This document shows positions 16,132 to 24,650 of a stretch of 64,000 bases of DNA, piece by piece. The number at the start of each line of letters is the position of its first letter. Position 1 is the first letter of the stretch. The DNA comes from Micavibrio sp. UBA6212 (GTDB lineage Bacteria; Pseudomonadota; Alphaproteobacteria; Micavibrionales; Micavibrionaceae). The translations under genes were made by a program, and so were the position numbers. The notes under the pieces are model-generated. The model was not told the origin of the DNA. It did not search any database and saw nothing but the letters and a program-made list of their open reading frames with translations. The stretch is from the NCBI GenBank assembly GCA_002421905.1, contig DISK01000005.1, positions 218,434 through 282,433 on the forward strand, given 5' to 3'.

Positions 16132-16992
16132 ATGACTATGGAAGATAAGAAGACGATGACAAGCGAAGACCCTACAAAAGACCAATCAGTTCCTGAAAGT
16201 TTGGTGGCAACTCCCAAAGAGGATGATCAGAACAACAAGGAAACCATAGGAGAGACGACGCGCACCATTTTGATCGCAGTCTTTCTCGCTTTGCTGGTAC
16301 GAACATTTTTATTCGAACCGTTCAATATCCCGTCAACTTCGATGGTACCGAATTTACTGGTAGGAGATTATTTATTCATCTCCAAATATTCCTATGGATA
16401 TAGTCGCCACTCCATACCATTCGGAATGGCAACTTTTGAAGGACGTTTCATGCCCGAGCAACCCGAGCGCGGGGATGTGGTTGTTTTCAAATTACCAACC
16501 GACACCAGAATTGATTATATCAAACGTGTAATCGGATTGCCGGGAGATACGATTCAAGTGATCAATGGACGCCTTTACATCAATGACGAATTGGTTGATC
16601 GCAAGGCGGTCGGGATGATGGAATATAAGAAAGAAATTGCCGGAACGGCAAAGGCTATGGAGTATATCGAGACTCTACCCGGCGGTGTAAAGCACACGAT
16701 CTATGAAGAATCAGACGAGGGCCCGTTAGATAACACGATTAAATACAAAGTTCCGGCTGGACATTTCTTCATGATGGGAGATAACCGCGATAATTCACGA
16801 GACAGCCGCGTTCTTGATCTGGTGGGGTATGTGCCGTTCGATAATTTCGAGGGGAGGGCCGAAGTGCTTTTCTTCTCAACCAATGGGTCCGCCAATTTGT
16901 TTGAATTCTGGAAGTGGCCATGGGCCGTCCGCTACAGCAGAATTTTTAGTAGAATTGGGAATGGCACCACTCTGAAAGAGAGTGGTAGATGA
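16132..16992 (+). CDS. lepB: Signal peptidase I
   Basis: LepB cleaves signal peptides from exported proteins at the inner membrane. From ATG 16132 the product is 286 residues; a GTG at 16072 directly after acpS is in frame and would add 20. An acidic N-tail is followed by a transmembrane helix (TILIAVFLALLVRTFLF), the catalytic Ser in IPSTSMVPNLLVGDYLF, the general-base Lys in YIKRVIGLPGD and box E MMGDNRDNSRDSR. It overlaps rnc by 4 bp. Confidence 0.94.
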   Translation: MTMEDKKTMTSEDPTKDQSVPESLVATPKEDDQNNKETIGETTRTILIAVFLALLVRTFLFEPFNIPSTSMVPNLLVGDYLFISKYSYGYSRHSIPFGMATFEGRFMPEQPERGDVVVFKLPTDTRIDYIKRVIGLPGDTIQVINGRLYINDELVDRKAVGMMEYKKEIAGTAKAMEYIETLPGGVKHTIYEESDEGPLDNTIKYKVPAGHFFMMGDNRDNSRDSRVLDLVGYVPFDNFEGRAEVLFFSTNGSANLFEFWKWPWAVRYSRIFSRIGNGTTLKESGR

Positions 16993-17708
16993 GTAAGCGT
17001 CCGACGGATCGAGATATTGAAGAACGGGAATCCACTAATCTTCGTTTGAAGGTTTTTCAAGACCGTCTGGGCTATCATTTCAAAGATCCGGAACATTTGC
17101 GCCATGCTTTGACGCATGCCAGTATGACAGAAGAGCAGAATTATGAACGTCTTGAATTTCTGGGCGACCGTGTTCTGGGATTGGTAATTGCAGAAATACT
17201 CTATCGTTGTTTCCCTTATGAAAATGAGGGTGCGTTGGCACGTCGCCATTCCGCACTGGCTTGTACGCAGACGCTAGCCAAAATTGCAACCGATCTGGAA
17301 GTTCCTGAAATCGTTAGAACATCCGAGGCTGAACGTGTTGCAGGGGGACGAAATCAAGAAAATTTGCTTGCCGACTGTATGGAAGCGATTATCGGTGCAA
17401 TTTTTCTCGATCATGGATATGCATCCTGTCAGGAAGTCATTACCTCTCTCTGGGGGGATAAAATCTATACATTGGTGCAGCCACCTGTCGACTCCAAAAC
17501 GGCGTTGCAGGAATGGGCGCAAGGACGAAAACTACCCGTGCCGACATATGATATTATCTCCCGTGAAGGTCCTGATCACGCACCTGTTTTTACGGTATCT
17601 GTTACCGTTGAGGGGTATTCCCCTATGGAAGCAAGGGGAGCATCCCGCAGAACCGCCGAGAAACTGGCCGCACAATCTTTGTACGATTTACTGAAAGATA
17701 AGAAATAA
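16989..17708 (+). CDS. rnc: Ribonuclease III
   Basis: RNase III cleaves double-stranded RNA during rRNA processing and mRNA decay. The 239-residue protein has the N-terminal endonuclease domain with signature ERLEFLGDRVLGL (about 54-66) and second acidic cluster LADCMEAIIGAIFLDHG, then a C-terminal dsRNA-binding domain (about 165-235, TALQEWAQGRKLPVPTYDI and RRTAEKLAAQSLYDLL). It is coupled by ATGA and TAATG overlaps to lepB and era. Confidence 0.96.
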   Translation: MSKRPTDRDIEERESTNLRLKVFQDRLGYHFKDPEHLRHALTHASMTEEQNYERLEFLGDRVLGLVIAEILYRCFPYENEGALARRHSALACTQTLAKIATDLEVPEIVRTSEAERVAGGRNQENLLADCMEAIIGAIFLDHGYASCQEVITSLWGDKIYTLVQPPVDSKTALQEWAQGRKLPVPTYDIISREGPDHAPVFTVSVTVEGYSPMEARGASRRTAEKLAAQSLYDLLKDKK

Positions 17709-18634
17709 TGTCTGAACAACAGCCGGATTCGTCCCAAACAAAATGCGGTTATGTCGCGGTAATCGGTGCACCCAATGCCGGAAAATCAACTCTGGTCAAT
17801 CAATTGGTTGGGCAAAAAGTCTCGATTGTCTCGCCCAAGGTTCAGACAACCCGTAACCGGATTATGGGGATCGTCATTAAAGACAAGGCACAGGTTATTC
17901 TGGTGGATACGCCGGGCCTGTTCAATGCCTCGACCCGTCTTGAACGGGCAATGGTATCTGCGGCATGGGGGGGCGCTGATGAAGGCGATATGGTGGCCTA
18001 TATTTTTGATGCCAAGAAAAAAGGCCCGAATGCATCTGATCTGAAGGCGATTGAGCGATTGGCAGAGATTGTAAAGACTCGTCCGGTTTTTCTGCTTTTG
18101 AATAAAGTCGATGCGATTGCCAAACCAAAACTACTCGAATTGGCGGCACGGCTCAATCAACTCTGCCCTTTTACGGCGACTTTTATGATCTCGGCCATGA
18201 CAGGGGATGGCGTTGAAGATGTGCTAAAAGAATGTATAAAATTCTTGCCGCAAGGACTCTGGTTGTTTGATGAAGATCAAATTACCGATATGCCAATGCG
18301 CTTGCTGGCGGCGGAGATCACGCGTGAACAGATTTTCCTGCAACTGCATGAGGAAGTTCCATATGAAATTACGGTGGAAACAGAAGTCTGGGAACAATTC
18401 GATAATGGAAGTGTCAAGTTGCAGCAAACAATTCATGTAACACGCGATCATTTGAAATCCATTATTCTGGGTAAAGGGGGTTCTCGTCTGCGTGAAATCG
18501 GAACGCGCGCGCGCATGGAGCTTGAAACGCTTCTTGAAACAACTGTTCACTTGAAACTTTTTGTCCGCGTAACCGAGAAATGGAAAGACGATCCTCTTTA
18601 TTACGCGGAATGGGGACTCGATTCCGGTGCATAA
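17708..18634 (+). CDS. era: Ribosome-assembly GTPase Era
   Basis: Era is a GTPase that binds 16S rRNA and assists 30S maturation. The 308-residue protein has G1 GAPNAGKSTLV (about 20-30), G3 DTPGLF, G4 NKVD, G5 SAMTGDGV, and a C-terminal KH domain with VTRDHLKSIILGKGGSRLRE. The start overlaps the rnc stop (TAATG). The recO gene often found next is absent; gcrA follows after 170 bp. Five GANTC sites lie at the end of era and just after it. Confidence 0.96.
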   Translation: MSEQQPDSSQTKCGYVAVIGAPNAGKSTLVNQLVGQKVSIVSPKVQTTRNRIMGIVIKDKAQVILVDTPGLFNASTRLERAMVSAAWGGADEGDMVAYIFDAKKKGPNASDLKAIERLAEIVKTRPVFLLLNKVDAIAKPKLLELAARLNQLCPFTATFMISAMTGDGVEDVLKECIKFLPQGLWLFDEDQITDMPMRLLAAEITREQIFLQLHEEVPYEITVETEVWEQFDNGSVKLQQTIHVTRDHLKSIILGKGGSRLREIGTRARMELETLLETTVHLKLFVRVTEKWKDDPLYYAEWGLDSGA

Positions 18635-18711
18635 CTCCAAAAAAACAATTCAGCCATTCTTCGCTGTGGATAAAAGCGAAAAACGAATCAGGGATTCTTG
18701 AGCAGCGAATC
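18615..18711. promoter_or_regulatory. Cluster of five GANTC (CcrM-type) sites upstream of gcrA
   Basis: GACTC 18615-18619, GATTC 18620-18624, GAATC 18685-18689, GATTC 18693-18697 and GAATC 18707-18711 fall within 97 bp. Chance expectation is about one per 256 bp. In alphaproteobacteria GANTC is methylated by CcrM and GcrA acts at promoters with such sites, so autoregulation of the downstream gcrA is plausible. The link is inferred. Confidence 0.55.
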
Positions 18712-18804
18712 AACCCTTTGATAAGGTACTTTCAGTTCCAAGAAAATTCGTAGCAAATTTTATTTCATTCGTTGCGAAGTGGATCATAACTGGAGGAGAA
18801 AAAT

Positions 18805-19332
18805 ATGAGCTGGACTGATGAACGCGTTGCGCTTCTCAAAAGACTATGGGGAGAAGGTAAAACCGCCGCCGAAATCGCCAAACTGATTGGTGGAGTGACC
18901 AGAAATGCTGTGATTGGCAAGGCTCATCGCCTGAAGCTCTCGGGTCGGATTTCTCCTATTCAGGAAAATGGGGAAGGTTCCGCCGTCCAACGCGCTCCTC
19001 GTAAACCATCGGAAACGCGCACGGCGCGCGCCCCTAAAGTAACCAGCCGCGATATTATTGCGCCGATAGTCATGCCAAGAATCGAACCTGATTTTTGTGT
19101 CGGGGAAGGTGTTCAACTGGTTGAGTTGAGAGAAGGCATGTGCCGTTGGCCAGTTGGCGACCCTAAAGAAGAAGGATTCAAATTCTGTGGTGGAACAGCC
19201 GCCGAGGGGATGACATATTGTGAACATCATTGCCGCCTTGCTTATCAGGTCAATACCAGAAGCAAATTGCGTATCGATGATCTTGCAAAAATAGATGCAG
19301 ATGTGTTGCGTAGAAAGGTTTCCTCCTCATAA
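18805..19332 (+). CDS. gcrA: GcrA cell-cycle regulator
   Basis: GcrA is an alphaproteobacterial sigma70-binding transcription cofactor that responds to GANTC methylation. The 175-residue protein has the diagnostic N-terminus MSWTDERVALLKRLWGEGKT followed by the helix-turn-helix AAEIAKLIGGVTRNAVIGKA (to about 45), a variable basic linker, and the C-terminal sigma-interacting part with CRWPVGDPKEEGFKFCGG and YCEHHCRLAYQ. A strong ribosome site (GGAGGAG) precedes the ATG. The upstream region is rich in GANTC sites. Confidence 0.95.
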   Translation: MSWTDERVALLKRLWGEGKTAAEIAKLIGGVTRNAVIGKAHRLKLSGRISPIQENGEGSAVQRAPRKPSETRTARAPKVTSRDIIAPIVMPRIEPDFCVGEGVQLVELREGMCRWPVGDPKEEGFKFCGGTAAEGMTYCEHHCRLAYQVNTRSKLRIDDLAKIDADVLRRKVSSS

Positions 19333-19362
19333 ACGCAATAAAAATCCAACCAAAAATGATCA

Positions 19363-19381
19363 AGCCCCCTTATGGGGGTTT
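19363..19381. terminator. Bidirectional terminator between gcrA and tadA
   Basis: CCCCC (19365-19369) pairs with GGGGG (19374-19378) around a TTAT loop, flanked by A and T residues on both sides. It lies between convergent gcrA and tadA. Confidence 0.75.
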
Positions 19382-19392
19382 CTCTATGAATA

Positions 19393-19860
19393 CTATCTTT
19401 TCAGGGCAAAAAAATTCTTCAAAATTTTTGCACACTCTTCTTGCAGAATTCCACTGACCACAGACGGTTTATGATGAAGTTGTGAATGACCATATAAATT
19501 GACTGTGGACGTCAAACCTCCACTTTTTGGATCAAATGCACCGAAATAGACGGTACCGATCCGTGCGAAACTGATAGCTGCCGCGCACATCGGGCAAGGT
19601 TCCAACGTAACATATAGATCATAGTCCGGAATCCGCTGCGCTCCTTCATATTTGCATACGTCGCGAATAACTTGAATTTCGGCATGGGCTGTGGGGTCAC
19701 AGTGTTCAATTGTCCGGTTCCCGGCACGGGCTGTGATCTTGCCGCTGTCCCGATGAACCAGAACTGCGCCGATTGGGACTTCATCCCGTTCGCCAGCCAA
19801 ACGCGCCTCTTCCAGCGCAGCCAGCATTCTTGTATGGTGTGGATCATCAGATATATGCAT
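19393..19860 (-). CDS. tadA: tRNA-specific adenosine deaminase
   Basis: TadA converts A34 to inosine in tRNA-Arg(ACG). The 155-residue protein has the zinc/catalytic motif HAEIQVIRDVC (H-A-E, about 57-60) and the second zinc motif LEPCPMCAAAISFARIG (P-C-x-x-C). The substrate loop VYFGAFDPKSGGLTST and the length fit TadA rather than guanine deaminase. It is divergently arranged to rsmD with a 52-bp gap. Confidence 0.92.
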   Translation of the reverse strand: MHISDDPHHTRMLAALEEARLAGERDEVPIGAVLVHRDSGKITARAGNRTIEHCDPTAHAEIQVIRDVCKYEGAQRIPDYDLYVTLEPCPMCAAAISFARIGTVYFGAFDPKSGGLTSTVNLYGHSQLHHKPSVVSGILQEECAKILKNFFALKR

Positions 19861-19912
19861 ATGGGACTTGTACTGATAATTTTAGAAAAAAGCAAAAACG
19901 GAATAAGCTGAT

Positions 19913-20455
19913 ATGAGAATTATCGGAGGAACATGTCGGGGGAGACCGCTCAAGACCCCTAAAAACCAGGACATACGCCCGACGTCAGACAAGGTGCGTC
20001 AGGCGATCTTCAATGCGCTCTTCTCAAGAGGTGCGGTGGCGGGGGCTCATGTTCTGGATGGGTTCTGTGGAACCGGCGCTCTGGGACTGGAAGCGCTCTC
20101 TCAAGGTGCAGGATCGGCTTTATTTTGTGATATTTCCCGCACATCCCTATCTCTGGCGCAAGAGAATGCCACAGCGCTGGGAGTTCTGGATTATGCGGAA
20201 TTCAAGCAAATGGACGTCACAAAAATCTCGAAGCCTCTTGAGGGAAAGAAAGTTGATCTGGTATTTCTTGATCCCCCTTATAACAAAGAGCTTATTGCCC
20301 CTTGTGTTCGTGCGCTACGCGAATTTGGCTGGTTGAATGAAAAGGCGTGGCTTGTTTTGGAAAGTGAAAAGGGATGGGTTTGCCCCCCCGATATGGGAGC
20401 GCTGGATTTTGAAAAGCAATATGGGGAAACAATCGTCAGGTTTTTGTCTGTCTAG
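19913..20455 (+). CDS. rsmD: 16S rRNA (guanine966-N2)-methyltransferase RsmD
   Basis: RsmD methylates G966 of 16S rRNA in the 30S subunit. The 180-residue sequence starts MRIIGGTCRGRPLKTPKNQD and contains IRPTSDKVRQAIFNALF, the SAM-binding motif VLDGFCGTGALGLEALSQGA (about 46-65) and the catalytic LVFLDPPYNK. The stop overlaps the convergent uppP stop by 4 bp. Confidence 0.95.
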   Translation: MRIIGGTCRGRPLKTPKNQDIRPTSDKVRQAIFNALFSRGAVAGAHVLDGFCGTGALGLEALSQGAGSALFCDISRTSLSLAQENATALGVLDYAEFKQMDVTKISKPLEGKKVDLVFLDPPYNKELIAPCVRALREFGWLNEKAWLVLESEKGWVCPPDMGALDFEKQYGETIVRFLSV

Positions 20456-21243
20456 ATCAGATAATAGATTATCATCGCGCTACCAAATATAATCCGGTAA
20501 ATCGCAAAAGATATGAAGCTGTGAGTACTGACATACCGCACCAAAAATTTAATAGCCACGAGTCCCGAAAAGAACGATACGATAAAGCCTATTGCAATCA
20601 ATATGATGTCATGTGCAGTTAGGGTGGTGGCATATTTTGTGACATCAAGAAAAGTTGCCCCAAACATCACCGGAATGGCCAGAAAGAAAGAAAATTCTGT
20701 TGCCGCCTTGCGGTCAAGCTTGGCAATCATTCCCCCCATGATGGTGGCCCCTGAACGGGATGTGCCGGGGATAAGCGAAAAAATCTGCGCAACGCCAATC
20801 CAGAACGCCTGTTTGAAGGTTAAGTCATCTATGGTGTGGGTTACAGGTTCGGGGCGGAATTTTTCAATGACCCAGATTGCAATGCCACCAATCACCAAGG
20901 ATACCGCGACAATGAGAGGAGAGAATAGCTTCTCTTCAATAACACTATGAAAGGCCAGCCCGACAATAGCCGCAGGGAAAAAGGCAACCAACAATTTTGC
21001 AACAAAGATTTGCTGCGGTCTTTTGTGAATGTGAAGGGCCACGTCCAGACATTTGGTGCGGTATAGCCAGCAAACAGCAAGAATGGCGCCCAACTGGATC
21101 ACCACCATGAACATCTTGGAAATGGGGGAACTAAACCCGAGCGCGTCGCCTGCCAGAATTAAATGGCCTGTCGAGGAAATGGGAAGAAATTCGGTAATAC
21201 CTTCGACAAGGCCCAATATAAATGCGTGTAGATAATCAATCAT
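20452..21243 (-). CDS. uppP: Undecaprenyl-diphosphatase UppP (BacA)
   Basis: UppP dephosphorylates undecaprenyl pyrophosphate to recycle the carrier lipid for peptidoglycan and LPS synthesis. The 263-residue polytopic membrane protein has the two family signatures: GLVEGITEFLPISSTGHLIL (about 12-31) with the active Glu and Ser residues, and IPGTSRSGATIMGGMIAKLD (about 165-185) with the catalytic Arg. Eight hydrophobic segments can be counted. Confidence 0.96.
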   Translation of the reverse strand: MIDYLHAFILGLVEGITEFLPISSTGHLILAGDALGFSSPISKMFMVVIQLGAILAVCWLYRTKCLDVALHIHKRPQQIFVAKLLVAFFPAAIVGLAFHSVIEEKLFSPLIVAVSLVIGGIAIWVIEKFRPEPVTHTIDDLTFKQAFWIGVAQIFSLIPGTSRSGATIMGGMIAKLDRKAATEFSFFLAIPVMFGATFLDVTKYATTLTAHDIILIAIGFIVSFFSGLVAIKFLVRYVSTHSFISFAIYRIIFGSAMIIYYLI

Positions 21244-21338
21244 GTTGGTGTCCGGTGGTTAAGGAGAAACGCGGCAACACCATGCCGCATCGCAAAAGGA
21301 AACACAATATAAAGATTGGGATAAAGATTGAGAAAAAA

Positions 21339-21947
21339 TCAGGGTGTACGGCTGGCTTCAACATGAATTTTAACCAGAATCGGGTCAGATACCCATTCGG
21401 CATTTCCATCGGCATCTTTTCCGATTCCGTAATCAAGGCGATTTAACGTCAATTGCCCATCCATAATGGCATGTTGCCCTTCAGTTTTAAGGGTAAAAGG
21501 CAGCTCAATGTCTTTGGAGACTCCTAAAATGGTCAAATGCCCATGAGCCACATAATGCTCGATATTTTCCTTGTCTGATCCCTTGTCTTCAAAAGATACG
21601 GTTTCAAATGTTGCCTTGGGAAATTTCTTGGGATTCAGCCATTCATCGGACGATAACGATCCGTCGATCATTTTATCCCCCGTCTGCGCAGAGGACATAT
21701 CAATAGTCGCAAGGATATGTGACTGGTCGAGATGGTCGGCGTCGAATGTAATCTCGGACTTAAAATCCCTGATCTGACCAGTAAAGGCTTCCCCGCTTTG
21801 CGTGCCGGAAAACTCTATTTTGCTGTTACTCGGGTCAACGATCCAAACGGGGGCGTCTGCCCTTGCCGCTGGAGCCAATGAAAAAAGAATCCCACCAGCG
21901 ATTAAACTCAAAATAATTCTCGGCTGCTTGGGTAAGGGGAACAACAT
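21339..21947 (-). CDS. YceI family periplasmic protein
   Basis: The ATG at 21947 gives 202 residues with a signal peptide (MLFPLPKQPRIILSLIAGGI, cleavage near AARADA). The mature part is a YceI lipocalin-like barrel that binds isoprenoid or polyprenyl ligands: WIVDPSNSKIEFSGTQSGEA, the central MIDGSLSSDEWLNPKKFPKA, and the C-terminal LTLNRLDYGIGKDAD. It lies 8 bp downstream of a cytochrome b561 gene on the same strand, a pairing common in proteobacteria. Confidence 0.88.
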   Translation of the reverse strand: MLFPLPKQPRIILSLIAGGILFSLAPAARADAPVWIVDPSNSKIEFSGTQSGEAFTGQIRDFKSEITFDADHLDQSHILATIDMSSAQTGDKMIDGSLSSDEWLNPKKFPKATFETVSFEDKGSDKENIEHYVAHGHLTILGVSKDIELPFTLKTEGQHAIMDGQLTLNRLDYGIGKDADGNAEWVSDPILVKIHVEASRTP

Positions 21948-21955
21948 TGGGGCCT

Positions 21956-22525
21956 CTATCCCTTTTGTGATGGAGGGGCAAGAAACGGCAACATACGGGT
22001 CAGGACGTTGTCGCGATTGATAAAATGGTGTTTGAGAGCCGCACCGATATGTGCCGCGATCAGGAAAATTGCAATCCATGCCAGAGTTTCATGGACTTCA
22101 CCGAAACTATCCGAAACCTCTTTCTTGTTGACGATCTCTGACAAAACGGGCAGGTGAGGCCATTCGAATAAGCCAAACCAGATGGTTGGAAAGCCGCGCG
22201 GGCTGCTTGAAACCAAGGCCCAACCGGTAAAAGGTAATGCAATCATTAGAAAATAGAGTGCAGCATGAACAGCATGAGCTGTAAATTTTTCCCATTTTTT
22301 CATGGTTTCCGGCAAGTCGGGAACTTTGTGTGTCAGTCTCCAGAATAACCGGACGACAGAGAGAACCAGAACAGTCAGCCCCAAAGACTTATGAATCATA
22401 AACGCTTCTATCCGGTATGTTTTTGGGAGATCTTCCATGATCAGCCCCAGAGCCAGCAAGGCAATAATCGACAGTCCGATCAACCAATGTAACAGGATAG
22501 CCACGCGCGTGTAATGATCTGTCAT
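21956..22525 (-). CDS. Cytochrome b561-family membrane protein
   Basis: This 189-residue di-heme cytochrome b561 has four transmembrane helices: VAILLHWLIGLSIIALLALG, the helix after the loop histidine in HKSLGLTVLVLSVV, HAVHAALYFLMIALPFTGWA, and HETLAWIAIFLIAAHIGAAL. Histidines in helices 1, 3 and 4 are positioned for heme b. It probably transfers electrons from quinols to a periplasmic partner, possibly the co-transcribed YceI protein. Confidence 0.9.
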   Translation of the reverse strand: MTDHYTRVAILLHWLIGLSIIALLALGLIMEDLPKTYRIEAFMIHKSLGLTVLVLSVVRLFWRLTHKVPDLPETMKKWEKFTAHAVHAALYFLMIALPFTGWALVSSSPRGFPTIWFGLFEWPHLPVLSEIVNKKEVSDSFGEVHETLAWIAIFLIAAHIGAALKHHFINRDNVLTRMLPFLAPPSQKG

Positions 22526-22631
22526 CAGACCCTCCGAATTGAAAATAAAAAGCTATTCATATGCATAATATTAGGAAACTAATAAATCCGCACTGGCTCT
22601 CAATGTATAATTCGGTTACTCTAAAATCAAG

Positions 22632-23300
22632 ATGCGCACATTATTTCACCTATGGCTGCAACCTTTTTCCCGCAAAGTCCGCATTATCATGTCGGAAAAA
22701 GGGCTCGATTTTGATCTCAAACTGGAAAAGATTTGGGAACGCCGGACTGACTTTCTTGCCTTAAATCCAGCCGGAGACGTTCCTGTTCTTGTGGAAGAAG
22801 ATGGAACCACCTTGTCGGGAAGCTGGGTGATCGGAGAATATCTTGAGGAAGTTTATCCGGAGATTGACTTGATTGGCCGTGATGCCTACCAACGCGCTGA
22901 GACACGACGTCTGGTCTCATGGTTTGACATTAAATTCTCGCGCGAGGTTACCGATAATCTGGTGGGTGAAAAAATGATGAAGCGTTTCTTGCGCCTAGGG
23001 GAGCCAAACGGCCCCGCGATCCGTGCCGGACACGCCAATATCCATTACCATCTGGATTACATCAGTTTCTTGTGTGAAAAACGGAACTGGCTTGCTGGAG
23101 ATCATTTTTCACAAGCCGATATCGCCGCCGCCGCCCATCTTTCGACCGTTGACTATATAGGGGATGTTCCTTGGGATCAGCATTCAGGGGCGCGTGAATG
23201 GTATGCACGGGTTAAATCACGCCGCAGTTTTCAGGGAATTCTGGAAGAACGGCTGCCGGGTCATCTACCCGCTCAACATTACGGCAATGTTGACTTCTAA
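22632..23300 (+). CDS. fzlA: GST-fold protein, probable cell-division factor FzlA
   Basis: The 222-residue glutathione S-transferase-fold protein has a thioredoxin-like N-domain (about 1-78, NPAGDVPVLVEEDGTTLSG) and a helical C-domain (about 88-210, WLAGDHFSQADIAAAAHLST). It ends REWYARVKSRRSFQGILEER then LPAQHYGNVDF. This C-terminal signature and the location near uppP and an SDR gene match the conserved alphaproteobacterial group that includes Caulobacter FzlA, which binds FtsZ. The name rests on recalled family features, so an ordinary GST remains possible. Confidence 0.6.
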   Translation: MRTLFHLWLQPFSRKVRIIMSEKGLDFDLKLEKIWERRTDFLALNPAGDVPVLVEEDGTTLSGSWVIGEYLEEVYPEIDLIGRDAYQRAETRRLVSWFDIKFSREVTDNLVGEKMMKRFLRLGEPNGPAIRAGHANIHYHLDYISFLCEKRNWLAGDHFSQADIAAAAHLSTVDYIGDVPWDQHSGAREWYARVKSRRSFQGILEERLPGHLPAQHYGNVDF

Positions 23301-23470
23301 CAGCCTGAAAAATAATAAATATAAAAGAAATAATGGAAATATTCCCAAATTCCTCTTGTGTTTTTCGCAGACGCAGCATTATGATAACCACCCTGCATCA
23401 ACTCGTGATTTAGTATAAAGCGAGGATAAAAACAGAGATCGAAAAGATCTTTAGAAATAAAACATCAGAG

Positions 23471-24448
23471 ATGGATAGTAAAAAGAAACTTTTTTGTTTT
23501 GGATATGGATATACGGCGCATCACCTTGGTGAGGCGTTGCGTGCATTGGGACAAGAAGGTGGTGAGAATTGGCAGCTTGGGGGAACGACAAGAAGTCGCG
23601 AGAAAAGAGCATCCCTGAGAGCGTCTGGTGTTGATGGGTATTTGTTTGAAAAAGACAAGCCGCTGGGGGATCCGTTCTCGATGATGGCAGGAACCACACA
23701 TTTGTTGATCTCGACCCCGCCAGACCAAGAAGGTGATATTGTATTCGAGCATCATGCGGAAGATATTCTGAGTATGATGCCCGAACTGGAATGGGTCGGG
23801 TATCTTTCGACAACTGGTGTTTATGGCGATCGTGATGGCGCATGGGTAGATGAGACCTCTCCCGTTCGGCCATCCACAATTCGCGGAACCAGACGCGCTC
23901 GCGCTGAAAATCAATGGTTGTCACTCTTTAACGCACGGGGATTGCCCCTTCATATTTTTCGTCTGGCGGGAATTTACGGCCCCGGCCGTTGCGCTCTTGA
24001 CTCTGTGCGGGGAGGAATTGCCCGTCGGATCATGAAGCCGGGACATGCCTTTTGTCGTGTTCATGTGGATGATATTGTCACAACATTAATTAAGTCCATG
24101 CACGCCCCAAAAGGGGGATCAGTATATAATGTCGCCGATGACGAGCCGGCCCCGAGCCATGAAGTCATTGCCTACGCTTCCCGTTTGTTGGGGGTTGATC
24201 CACCGCCTTTGGTGCGATTTGAAGATGCTAATCTGGCTCCAATTACCATCAGTTTTTATTCCGAGAACAAATCGGTAAGAAATCAGAAAATCAAGAATGA
24301 TCTGGGAGTTAAACTGGCCTATCCAAACTATCGGGTAGGGCTCGAGGCCTGTCTTGAAGCAGAACAAGCCTATATTGAAGAAGGCAAACAGGCTCCTTGG
24401 GTCGCAGGTGTTGGGCCTGAAATGGCTGGACAGATTGTTTCTCCATAG
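23471..24448 (+). CDS. NAD(P)-dependent epimerase/SDR family protein (YeeZ-like)
   Basis: The 325-residue extended-SDR protein starts with a modified Rossmann motif LFCFGYGYTAHHLGEALRAL (about 6-25) instead of the classical GxxGxxG. It contains GYLSTTGVYGDRDGAWVDE, where the YGD Tyr follows the family pattern, RLAGIYGPGRCALD, and VHVDDIVTTLIKSMH. The catalytic YxxxK is not obvious, as in YeeZ-type atypical epimerases. The substrate is unknown. Confidence 0.78.
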   Translation: MDSKKKLFCFGYGYTAHHLGEALRALGQEGGENWQLGGTTRSREKRASLRASGVDGYLFEKDKPLGDPFSMMAGTTHLLISTPPDQEGDIVFEHHAEDILSMMPELEWVGYLSTTGVYGDRDGAWVDETSPVRPSTIRGTRRARAENQWLSLFNARGLPLHIFRLAGIYGPGRCALDSVRGGIARRIMKPGHAFCRVHVDDIVTTLIKSMHAPKGGSVYNVADDEPAPSHEVIAYASRLLGVDPPPLVRFEDANLAPITISFYSENKSVRNQKIKNDLGVKLAYPNYRVGLEACLEAEQAYIEEGKQAPWVAGVGPEMAGQIVSP

Positions 24449-24637
24449 ATTATGAAAAAGAATAGTGTTTTTTTTACAACACTCCCTTCTCAAATATTGC
24501 TTCCCCCCGCCTAAAGCTTGAAAAAAGACTCGATAAGAGGAATATAGCTCTCGTGTCTGTCTGGATTCCTGAAAAACAGCAACACACTCGTGTGATACTG
24601 CTTCTCAGGGACTTGACTACGGAATTCAACACTTATT

Positions 24638-24643
24638 GGAGGA
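24638..24643 (+). promoter_or_regulatory. Ribosome-binding site deciding the porin start
   Basis: GGAGGA lies 7 bp before ATG 24651. It argues against the in-frame TTG at 24636, which would place the Shine-Dalgarno sequence inside the gene. Confidence 0.75.
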
Positions 24644-24650
24644 ATGTTCC

